Assembly (NCBI GenBank): GCA_020048295.1
Contig: JAIFMT010000107.1
Coordinates: forward strand, 1 to 11,251
From: Rhodoferax sp.
GTDB taxonomy: Bacteria > Pseudomonadota > Gammaproteobacteria > Burkholderiales > Burkholderiaceae
DNA: 11,251 bases
Reading direction: 5' to 3'
The notes under the pieces are model-generated. The model searched no databases, had not been told where the DNA came from, and was given only the letters and a program-made list of their open reading frames with translations. The position numbers were made by a program, and so were the translations under genes. Of the stretch, positions 1-6,061 are shown piece by piece (within the stretch, counting starts at the first letter, position 1; every line of letters begins with the position of its first letter).

Positions 1-77
1 TTGCCGAGTCGCTACCGGTGCTACCCAGACGCGCCGCCAGCGGCTCGATCGGACGCGTTCAACTGAGGAATCCGGGT

Positions 78-689
78 TCAAAGCTTGGGTATTCGAACTC
101 GACTGACCATCAATGCGCCAGAGAGTGCGAACAACAAGACCAATGGGTGCAATGTGAAACCTGCCAGCAGGATGCGCCCAAACCAAAGGGCGTCACCCAA
201 GGCCCCCTGCATGGCTGCTACCCACAGTAGAAAAACCAGCAGCAACGAGGTCGGTATGGGTGTTCCCTCGAAATATTTGACTTTGTCTTGTCCCGCCGAC
301 AGTGCCTCAGCCGTGACGTTGTAGCGGGCCAGGCGAGACACGCCACAGGCGACAAAACAAGTCAGGATGATGCGGTCGTAAAGCCCTTGCATGCCGCAGC
401 CATATGCCAGTAAAGCCGGTGCGACACCAAAGGAGATGATGTCAGCAAGCGAGTCCAGTTCACGCCCCAGTACCGATGTTTGCTGCCGCCATCGGGCAAT
501 CCGTCCGTCCAGTACGTCAAACACAAACGCCGCCAGGATGAGCCCGCAGGCAAAGTAAATATGGACGACATCGCGGACTTCCAGGTAGGTCATCATGGAA
601 AACATGGCTCCCATGCCGCAAATTGCATTCGCCAGCGTGAACCAGTCGGCAAGTTGAAACTCCCGAATCATTGAGAATGGCTTGTGCAT
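78..689 (-). CDS. pssA: CDP-diacylglycerol--serine O-phosphatidyltransferase (PssA type)
   Basis: This 203-residue inner-membrane enzyme of the CDP-alcohol phosphatidyltransferase family would transfer phosphatidyl from CDP-diacylglycerol to serine, giving phosphatidylserine, the precursor of phosphatidylethanolamine. The full family signature is visible: D61, G62, A65, R66, then G75, D79 and D83, in the spacing DG-x2-AR-x8-G-x3-D-x3-D. The rest is hydrophobic with several membrane segments, and it ends in a short basic tail (RIPKL). It is shorter than the 250-280 residue PssA common in betaproteobacteria and resembles the compact form. The ATG start is backed by AAGGA eight bases upstream; a second in-frame ATG lies at codon 7. 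It is the last gene of the minus-strand lipid operon, 34 bases after the AsmA gene. Serine as substrate is inferred from family resemblance; another alcohol acceptor is possible. Confidence 0.87.
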   Translation of the reverse strand: MHKPFSMIREFQLADWFTLANAICGMGAMFSMMTYLEVRDVVHIYFACGLILAAFVFDVLDGRIARWRQQTSVLGRELDSLADIISFGVAPALLAYGCGMQGLYDRIILTCFVACGVSRLARYNVTAEALSAGQDKVKYFEGTPIPTSLLLVFLLWVAAMQGALGDALWFGRILLAGFTLHPLVLLFALSGALMVSRVRIPKL

Positions 690-698
690 TGTTCATGT

Positions 699-703
699 CC
701 TTC
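699..703 (-). promoter_or_regulatory. Ribosome binding site of pssA
   Basis: AAGGA on the minus strand, eight bases before the ATG at 689. It decides the start of the pssA-like gene, because the other nearby ATG (694-696) is out of frame. Confidence 0.6.
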
Positions 704-723
704 GATATAGATGACCCACGCCA

Positions 724-2679
724 TCATGGCCGAGATGGGCTTTTTGTGCGCGGCCACGCTCTGGCATCACGCACCAGTTGACGGCAATCGCTGTCCTGGC
801 CAGGGCCAGCATCAACCAGCGGAATCAACGCCAGCAGCGGATTGATGATGCCCAGAGCCACAGCCCCGGCGGCGCGTCCTACCACCCGCCCTTTGTCAAT
901 GCGGATATCCGGGTGCGCAAAATTGCCGCGAATGTAGATCGGGCTGCGCAAAGCCACAGGGCTGGTCTTTTTGGTCTTGGGGTTGAGTGTGATGTCCAGC
1001 GTTTCCTGCCCCAGGTCGATGCTGCCGGTGCCTATCAAGGTGGTGACCTCGGTGTCAAACACCAGCGCCTCGGTTTGCATCACCCCCCGCTTGACATCAA
1101 AATCTGCCACCGCGCAGCGCAATTTCACCAGCCGATCACCGGTCAGGTTCAGGGTCAGTATTTCCCACAGGTGCAGGCCGGCCTGTTCCATCATCAGCTT
1201 GCTGATCTGCCCGCCCGCGACCACCAGACCCAGCTTGCCGCTGGCGTTGGCCAGCATCTGGCCCACCGAGTTGCCGCTGCCGGCCAGATCGAATTCGCCG
1301 TTGACCTGGCCAATGCTGCTTTTGCTCAGGTCGAAGGCCGGAAACAGCTGGGCCAGCAGCACCTTGCGAGCGCGCACCTGGGCGTGCGCTTGAATCGGTT
1401 GGCTGCGTCCGTCCAGCGTGACCTTGGCATTGAGCTGGCCGCCGGCCAAAGCAAAATTGAGCGGGTCAAGTGTCAATACCGAGTCACGCAGTTGCAGATG
1501 CGACGCCAGCTTGTCCAGCGGCAGTGTTTGGTTGCGGCGAAGTTTCTCGGCGTGGAACTGGACATCTGCGTCCACCGAGTCCCAGCGCTGGGTGTTGAAC
1601 GGCACCTCTGGCAACACCCGGCGGGCTGCCAGCGACGGAGCCGCCACCAGTGCCAGCTTGGCAGGACCAACACCGATCACCGGCCCCAGATCGTCCAGGT
1701 CGAGCAACTCGGAACGTAAGTTGGCGATCAGCATCGGGCGCTTGCTGCTGGTGGTCACTTGTACATAACCCGCCAGATCGCTGGTGCCCACCCGACCGGT
1801 GAAGTCCTCGTAACGCCAGGTGTTGCCGCTGTGCAGCAGGTGTCCCTGCGTCACATAACTGCGCGTGGCCGGAAGCGCGATGCCCAGCAGGGGGTAGAGC
1901 TGCTCCAGGCTGTCACCGCGCAGGGTCATGCGCATGTCGATGGCGGTGAAGGTGAGCAAACCCGTGACGCTGCCATTGAGGTGCACACCGGTCTGGCCGA
2001 CGCTGCCATCGAGCGTGAGCGAATAGGGCAGGGTGATGTCGCGCAGTGCCAGCACCGGTCCGCCACTGCCTGCGGCCTTGACGGCCAGGCCCTTGTAGCG
2101 GCCGACGGCGCTGAAGCGCAGGTCGGCGGTGCTGCTGCCCGTGGCCGCTTGCGCGGTGGTCGAGAGTTCGGCGCGCAGGCTGGTATTCTGGCTGACATCG
2201 TCATAACCCAGCGTGCCGTGGTCGAGTGTCACCCGTCCGATCTCGATGCACGCTTGCTCGTCTCGTTGTTCAAGGTCCAACAGCCAGCTCTTTCGGCCAT
2301 CGGCGGACCGCTCCAGAAAGACACGGGCCCGATCCAGTGTCACCTGCGCAAAGATCAGCTTGCGCCGCAGCAGCGCCGGCACATCCACGCTGACAACCAC
2401 CCCCGCAGCGGCCAGCATCTGTGGCGCTTTGGCCCAGGCCGGGTTGGCAAACGTCACCTGGGCGGCCTGAAGCTGCACGCCCGGCCAGTCGAGGCTTAAA
2501 GTCATGTCACCTTGGATCGCCAGCACCCGGCCAGTTTGATCGGCTGCCAGGCGCTCTAGCGGGCTGCGCAGCCAGTTCCAGCCAAACAGGGCGATATACA
2601 GCGTGGCCAGTAGGACCGGGCTGATCAGCGCGACACCCACCCAGAGCAGGACGCGCGACCATGGCAAAGGCAGTTTCAT
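724..2679 (-). CDS. AsmA family protein
   Basis: This 651-residue protein has an N-terminal membrane anchor (about residues 8-32) followed by a long, beta-rich, periplasm-facing region. AsmA-family proteins (AsmA, TamB, YhdP, YicH) are thought to form elongated grooves that help phospholipids cross the periplasm or affect outer-membrane assembly. The N-terminal third has the typical AsmA pattern: conversion of a short cytoplasmic N-terminus to a helix, a stretch with WPGVQLQAAQV and FANPAWA, then an arginine-rich loop. The C-terminal third carries the AsmA-like C-terminal domain (stretch with GTGSIDLGQETLDITL, then SPIYIRGNFAHPDIRID). It ends in the conserved-looking INPLLALIPLVDAGPG and a DSDC motif. 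The ATG lies four bases after the TGA (2684-2686) that would close the lipoprotein gene in its original frame, so it was probably translationally coupled to that gene. The family is clear; its exact lipid cargo is unknown. Confidence 0.85.
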   Translation of the reverse strand: MKLPLPWSRVLLWVGVALISPVLLATLYIALFGWNWLRSPLERLAADQTGRVLAIQGDMTLSLDWPGVQLQAAQVTFANPAWAKAPQMLAAAGVVVSVDVPALLRRKLIFAQVTLDRARVFLERSADGRKSWLLDLEQRDEQACIEIGRVTLDHGTLGYDDVSQNTSLRAELSTTAQAATGSSTADLRFSAVGRYKGLAVKAAGSGGPVLALRDITLPYSLTLDGSVGQTGVHLNGSVTGLLTFTAIDMRMTLRGDSLEQLYPLLGIALPATRSYVTQGHLLHSGNTWRYEDFTGRVGTSDLAGYVQVTTSSKRPMLIANLRSELLDLDDLGPVIGVGPAKLALVAAPSLAARRVLPEVPFNTQRWDSVDADVQFHAEKLRRNQTLPLDKLASHLQLRDSVLTLDPLNFALAGGQLNAKVTLDGRSQPIQAHAQVRARKVLLAQLFPAFDLSKSSIGQVNGEFDLAGSGNSVGQMLANASGKLGLVVAGGQISKLMMEQAGLHLWEILTLNLTGDRLVKLRCAVADFDVKRGVMQTEALVFDTEVTTLIGTGSIDLGQETLDITLNPKTKKTSPVALRSPIYIRGNFAHPDIRIDKGRVVGRAAGAVALGIINPLLALIPLVDAGPGQDSDCRQLVRDARAWPRTKSPSRP

Positions 2680-2683
2680 GCGC

Positions 2684-2776
2684 TCACTTTGGCCGGGTAA
2701 CCAAAAACTGCGCCACCTGCGTCAACACTTCTTGCACCACCCGGTTGGCCGCCGCCACGCCGCCTTGCGGGGTGTC
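2684..2776 (-). other. Out-of-frame remnant of the auxiliary lipoprotein C-terminus
   Basis: In a frame different from the upstream lipoprotein ORF, these bases encode a 30-residue segment starting DTPQGGVAAANRVVQEVL and closing with TGA at 2684-2686. The pattern GGVxAANxxVQxVLxxxAxF is what I expect at the end of ABC-transport auxiliary lipoproteins (PF03886 type). The TGA sits four bases before the AsmA ATG, as in a tight operon. This segment therefore seems to be the true C-terminus, cut off by a frameshifting deletion near 2776. It would not be translated as part of the lipoprotein in the sequence as given. Confidence 0.65.
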
Positions 2777-3267
2777 GCCAGGTAAGCGCGCAGTGTCAGT
2801 TGCACCCGGCTCGGGGTGGTTTGAAAGTTGTGCTGCAGTTGCAGGATGTCGGTGCTCAAGCGCAGGTCGCCTGCCGCTGTGCCCGAGGCCAGCACCACGG
2901 CGGCAAAAGCGCCGGTTTGTTGCGCCGCTGTCACCAGCAGGGGTCCGAGCATGCGCGCCGGTGGATCGACCCACTCGCTGTGGGCAAAGTATTCCAGGTG
3001 ATGCGCCTCCCGCAGGTAAACGATGCGCTGGCTGTCAAAGCCGGAGGCGGCGAGGGGCGGGCTGATGATGAGCGTCAGCTTGGCACCGGGCGCAGTGTCT
3101 GGCATCGGCTGGGTGGCGGTGGCCGGTGCAGCGTCAAGCGCGTAAAACGCGGGCGGCGGTGCCGAGGCTTTGCCCAGCACGCTGCAGGCGCCCAGACTCA
3201 AGGCGCTTAGCAGGATTGCCAGCACCCTGGCCCATCCCGCCAGGCCGGTTGTTTGCAAAATGTTCAT
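2722..3267 (-). CDS. ABC-type transport auxiliary lipoprotein, apparently frameshifted at its C-terminus
   Basis: As it stands this ORF gives a 181-residue outer-membrane lipoprotein of the PqiC/ABC_trans_aux type, the partner of MCE-protein lipid transporters. The signal peptide ends in a lipobox (LGAC, cysteine 28). The following stretch, with FYALD and then the VYLREAHHLEYFAHSEW segment, is typical of the family. The body is recognisable through QLTLRAYLA (about residues 154-162). After that the reading frame gives an unrelated basic tail (RKAAWRRPTGWCKKC), while the conserved C-terminus lies in another frame at 2684-2776. Roughly 20 family residues between RAYLA and GGVAAAN also seem absent, which points to a small deletion rather than a single-base error. 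The ATG overlaps the stop of the MCE gene (ATGA). Function is probably impaired; the extent of the lesion is inferred from memory of the family. Confidence 0.78.
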   Translation of the reverse strand: MNILQTTGLAGWARVLAILLSALSLGACSVLGKASAPPPAFYALDAAPATATQPMPDTAPGAKLTLIISPPLAASGFDSQRIVYLREAHHLEYFAHSEWVDPPARMLGPLLVTAAQQTGAFAAVVLASGTAAGDLRLSTDILQLQHNFQTTPSRVQLTLRAYLATPRKAAWRRPTGWCKKC

Positions 3268-4193
3268 GGTTTTCCCCCGGTTTCGCCCGGGCCGTCTGGC
3301 ACCGGTGTGTGGCCAAAAAACAGCCCTTTCGGATCGCGCCGGGTCTGTTCGGTCAACCGACGTAGCGAACTGCTCAAGGCGCTCAGCTCGCCCATCAGGC
3401 GTTCGAGCTCGGGCAGGGTTTCACTGCTGAAGCGTTTCACATCGACGCCAACAACATCCACCGTCGCGCCGGCGCTGATGCTGGTTTTGGCGACCTCCAG
3501 ACCCATGTTTTCCACCGCGTCGGCAGCGCGCCCGATGCGCTGTGCCAGCTGGTCCAGATTGGCGCTGGCTTTGGCCGTATTTTTGAAGGTTTTGGCGGCG
3601 TCCAGCAGGCCGGCATCCATGCTGTCCTGTCTTGCTGCCACGGTGCGTGCGATGACTGCCACGTCAGCCAGCGTGCTGGAGAGGGCTGCCTGATTCTCCT
3701 TGCTGAGGATGGCGTTGATGTTGTTGGAGGTGTCGTCCAGTTTGGCCAGCACGCTTGACAGCACGTTTTCCAGCCGGGCCGACAGGGACGGTGCGGTTCG
3801 AATCACCGGATAGCGAGCACCCTCCTTGGCGCGCAGCAGCGGTGAGGCAACGCTGCCGCCGCTGAGCTCCACATAGGCAATGCCGGTGAGCCCCTGGGTT
3901 TTCAGGACGGCAAGGGTGTCTTCCTTGACCGGCGTGCCACGCTCAATGGCGAAAAAAAGATTGACGGTTTGGGGGTTGCTGTGATCGAGCGCGATGGCCT
4001 GCACTTTGCCGACATCGACGCCGTTGTACTTGACCGGTGCGTTCAGGTTGAGGCCAGCCACCGACTCTTCTTCCACCGCCTGGAAGACATCGTATTTGGT
4101 TTGCCAGGCACCGCCCGAGGCCAGCCACAACACGCCCGCCACCAGCAGGGCACCCAATGCCAGCACAAAAGCACCCACCACGGCAACATTCAC
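3264..4193 (-). CDS. MCE (MlaD-like) substrate-binding protein of a lipid ABC transporter
   Basis: A membrane-anchored periplasmic protein of 309 residues from the GTG start. It has one N-terminal transmembrane helix (about 3-25), one MCE domain (about 33-114, with the characteristic VAGLNLNAPVKYNGVDVGKV and TQGLTGIAYVEL stretches), then a long helical, probably coiled-coil region (about 136-285). MCE proteins form hexameric channels on the MlaE/MlaF complex and carry phospholipids across the periplasm. The GTG overlaps the ATPase stop (GTGA), which would allow coupled initiation. However, the reading frame continues upstream as I-E-T-K-V-N, and family members usually begin METKVN. AAGGAG lies five bases before the ATC codon (4203-4205) at that place and 17 bases before the GTG. 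The true start may be that near-cognate ATC, adding four residues. Confidence 0.9.
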   Translation of the reverse strand: MNVAVVGAFVLALGALLVAGVLWLASGGAWQTKYDVFQAVEEESVAGLNLNAPVKYNGVDVGKVQAIALDHSNPQTVNLFFAIERGTPVKEDTLAVLKTQGLTGIAYVELSGGSVASPLLRAKEGARYPVIRTAPSLSARLENVLSSVLAKLDDTSNNINAILSKENQAALSSTLADVAVIARTVAARQDSMDAGLLDAAKTFKNTAKASANLDQLAQRIGRAADAVENMGLEVAKTSISAGATVDVVGVDVKRFSSETLPELERLMGELSALSSSLRRLTEQTRRDPKGLFFGHTPVPDGPGETGGKP

Positions 4194-4978
4194 TTTGGTT
4201 TCGATGATGACTCCTTGGGTTGGACAGCAGCTGGGGTTTGGGCTTGCGCCTGCGCTGCGCGTGCGCGCGGCCCGTCAAAAAAGGGTTGGATGCTGGGGTT
4301 GTCCATGTTGGAGAGTTCCGCCATGGTGCCCGTGGCCTGGACTTTGCCGTCGGCCAGCACGGCCACACGATCAGCCACCTGCCACAGCAAATCCAGGTCG
4401 TGGGTGATCATCACGATGCTCAGACCCGATTGCTGGCGCAGACCCAGCACCAGTGCATCAATACCGGCGGCACTTTGCGGGTCGAGCCCGGCAGTGGGCT
4501 CGTCCAGAAACAACAACTCGGGCTCCAGCACCAGCGCCCGCGCCAGCGCGGCACGTTTCAACATGCCGCCGCTGAGCTCTGAGGGGTATTGGCTGGCTAC
4601 CGCCGCATCAAGCCCTACCGCTGCCAGTTTTTGATTGGCAATGGCATCGACTGCGGGATCGTCAAGCTGGCGATGCTCGCGCAGCGGCAGGCCAATGTTT
4701 TCCAGCACCGTCAGCGCGCCAAACAGGCCTCTGTGCTGAAACAACACGCCAAAGCGCTGGCGTAAGGCCAACGCGGCTGCATCGGTGATGTCGGCCAGAT
4801 CGACTCCCAGCACCTTGATCTGGCCCGCATTGGGGATTTGCAACAAAATCATTTCCCGCAGCAGCGTTGATTTGCCCGAGCCGCTGCCGCCGATCACGGC
4901 AAAAATTTCGGCACGGCGCACCGCCAGATCGACCCCGTTGTGCACCACGTGAGACGCTGTTTTGGGTTTTGGGCGCAT
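4190..4978 (-). CDS. MlaF-like ABC transporter ATP-binding protein, N-terminally short
   Basis: A 262-residue cytoplasmic ATPase that would power lipid transport with the permease and MCE protein. It shows Walker A (GGSGSGKST, 30-38), the Q-loop glutamine (81), the signature LSGGM (135-139), Walker B (LLFLDEP, 155-161), D-loop and the H-loop histidine (193). It ends in an Ala/Gln-rich tail. Only about 29 residues precede Walker A, and the usual first beta strand and A-loop aromatic (normally FG or YG before the VVH stretch) are missing. The ORF is open further upstream to 5125, but that part overlaps the permease gene in another frame and does not look like protein. I chose ATG 4978, eight bases after the permease stop. 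Another ATG (4985), one base after that stop, reads MPNAPKTQN but runs in a different frame, suggesting a small frameshifting deletion near the start. Confidence 0.86.
   Translation of the reverse strand: MRPKPKTASHVVHNGVDLAVRRAEIFAVIGGSGSGKSTLLREMILLQIPNAGQIKVLGVDLADITDAAALALRQRFGVLFQHRGLFGALTVLENIGLPLREHRQLDDPAVDAIANQKLAAVGLDAAVASQYPSELSGGMLKRAALARALVLEPELLFLDEPTAGLDPQSAAGIDALVLGLRQQSGLSIVMITHDLDLLWQVADRVAVLADGKVQATGTMAELSNMDNPSIQPFFDGPRARAAQAQAQTPAAVQPKESSSKPK
4211..4216 (-). promoter_or_regulatory. Ribosome binding site that bears on the MCE gene start
   Basis: AAGGAG on the minus strand, inside the end of the ATPase gene. It is five bases from the ATC codon at 4203-4205, where homologues would start with Met, but 17 bases from the GTG at 4191-4193. 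The spacing favours initiation at or near the ATC position. Confidence 0.5.
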
Positions 4979-4986
4979 TGGGCATG

Positions 4987-5805
4987 TCACAAGTCCAGCA
5001 CGCTGAAAGCCACGGAAAACAGCGCATCCGCCACGATCACCAGAAAGATCGACTGCACCACCGCGCGTGTGGTTTGCCGGCCCACACTGTCGGCACCCCC
5101 TTGGGTGCGAAAGCCCTGAAAACACCCTACCAGCACAATGATGGCGGCAAACACCGGCGCCTTGCCGATGCCCACCAGATAAGACGTGACGCTGACCGCC
5201 TTGGAAAAACGCTCCAGAAACTCTGCAAAACCTACCCCGAGCTGGGCCCGCGCCATCAACATGCCACCAAACACCCCCAGCAGGTCGGCAAACACGGTCA
5301 GCAGCGGCAGGGCGATCACCAGCGCCAGCATCTTGGGCAGCACCAGCATCTCCAGCGGCGCAATGCCGATGGTGCGCATGGCATCAATCTCCTGCGTCAC
5401 TGCCATGGTGCCAATCTGCGCGGCATAAGCCGAGCCAGACCGCCCGGCAATGATGATGGCGGTCATCAAAGGCGCAAACTCGCGCAGCATCGACAGGCCC
5501 ACCAAGTCAGCGACAAAAATGTTGGCACCGTATTGGCGCAGCTGGTCTGCGCCCTGGTAGGCCACCACAATGCCCAGCAGAAACGACAGCGTGCCAACAA
5601 TGGGCAGCGCATCAAAGCCGCCACTGCGCAGGTTGAACAAAATCGGCCGCCAGCGGATGCGCGCCGGGTGCGCCAGCCAGCCAGCCAGTGCCAGGGCGCT
5701 TTCACCCAGAAAGCCGAGCAGGGCATAGGCCTGCGCAGCGGCTGTGGTGACGTATTGACCCCATCGTTCCAGCAGGGGGGGATGTGGCCCGGTGGCGAAG
5801 TGCAT
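4987..5805 (-). CDS. MlaE-family lipid ABC transporter permease, lacking the N-terminal STAS region
   Basis: A 272-residue inner-membrane permease of the MlaE family (PF02405). An amphipathic N-terminal stretch (about 14-45) leads into five or so membrane segments between residues 66 and 268. The conserved coupling region is present: REFAPLMTAIIIAGRSGSAYAAQIG (109-132, quoted in parts here: LREFAPLMTA, AGRSGSAYAA) followed by EIDAMRTIGIAP (139-150). The partner ATPase gene begins eight bases downstream, and the MCE and lipoprotein genes follow. Betaproteobacterial relatives in this subfamily are often about 370 residues with an N-terminal STAS-like domain; here only the permease core remains. 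The same frame stays open upstream to 5877, with no ATG, GTG or TTG, and no STAS-like sequence is visible in any minus-strand frame. ATG 5805 is the only ordinary start and has no convincing ribosome site. Confidence 0.88.
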   Translation of the reverse strand: MHFATGPHPPLLERWGQYVTTAAAQAYALLGFLGESALALAGWLAHPARIRWRPILFNLRSGGFDALPIVGTLSFLLGIVVAYQGADQLRQYGANIFVADLVGLSMLREFAPLMTAIIIAGRSGSAYAAQIGTMAVTQEIDAMRTIGIAPLEMLVLPKMLALVIALPLLTVFADLLGVFGGMLMARAQLGVGFAEFLERFSKAVSVTSYLVGIGKAPVFAAIIVLVGCFQGFRTQGGADSVGRQTTRAVVQSIFLVIVADALFSVAFSVLDL

Positions 5806-5992
5806 GCAGTTGACCTGGAAGTGGAAACAAATCGTAATTTCCGCGCCAGCCCGGGGTCTGTGCGATGCCGAACACAGTCACGTCAAATGTCGGCCCTTCA
5901 GCAGCGCGGTCACCCTCGGCCAGCAGCAGGTAGTGGTCGGTAGGGTGGGCAGCGTGCGTCACCGCACAGAGCGTTCTTGCGACTTCAGTCAA

Positions 5993-6029
5993 GCTACCCG
6001 GGCTGAGACTGTTGAGTCAGCCGGGTAGC
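5993..6029. repeat. Strong imperfect inverted repeat (hairpin) in the divergent spacer
   Basis: The arms GCTACCC and GGGTAGC are perfect, and the pairing continues inward with GGCT/AGCC and GACT/AGTC around a GTTG loop, interrupted by a one-base and a two-base bulge. No T-run follows on either strand, so it is a poor intrinsic terminator. It lies 12 bases before the first possible start of the ferric-reductase-like gene and 33 before the preferred one. It could be a 5' leader hairpin, a protein-binding palindrome, or the scar of a rearrangement. Confidence 0.6.
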
Positions 6030-6061
6030 ACGCAGGGGTCGTGCTCAGTGTCGGGAAAGCC

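Noticed and set aside
1..77. Possible end of a plus-strand gene with a stop at 64-66
   Set aside because: Only about 21 codons are visible and they match nothing I recognise; all three plus frames look equally arbitrary.
778..2499. Long plus-strand open frames (313 and 246 codons) opposite the AsmA gene
   Set aside because: Gln/His/Arg-rich antisense shadows of a GC-rich gene, without family character.
4979..5125. N-terminal extension of the ATPase frame up to 5125
   Set aside because: It overlaps the well-conserved end of the permease gene in another frame and its residues (Cys/Gly/Arg-rich) do not resemble any ABC N-terminus.
5702..5992. 96-codon minus-strand frame starting TTG before the permease
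   Set aside because: It overlaps the permease start in another frame, shows no STAS or other domain, and has no ribosome site.
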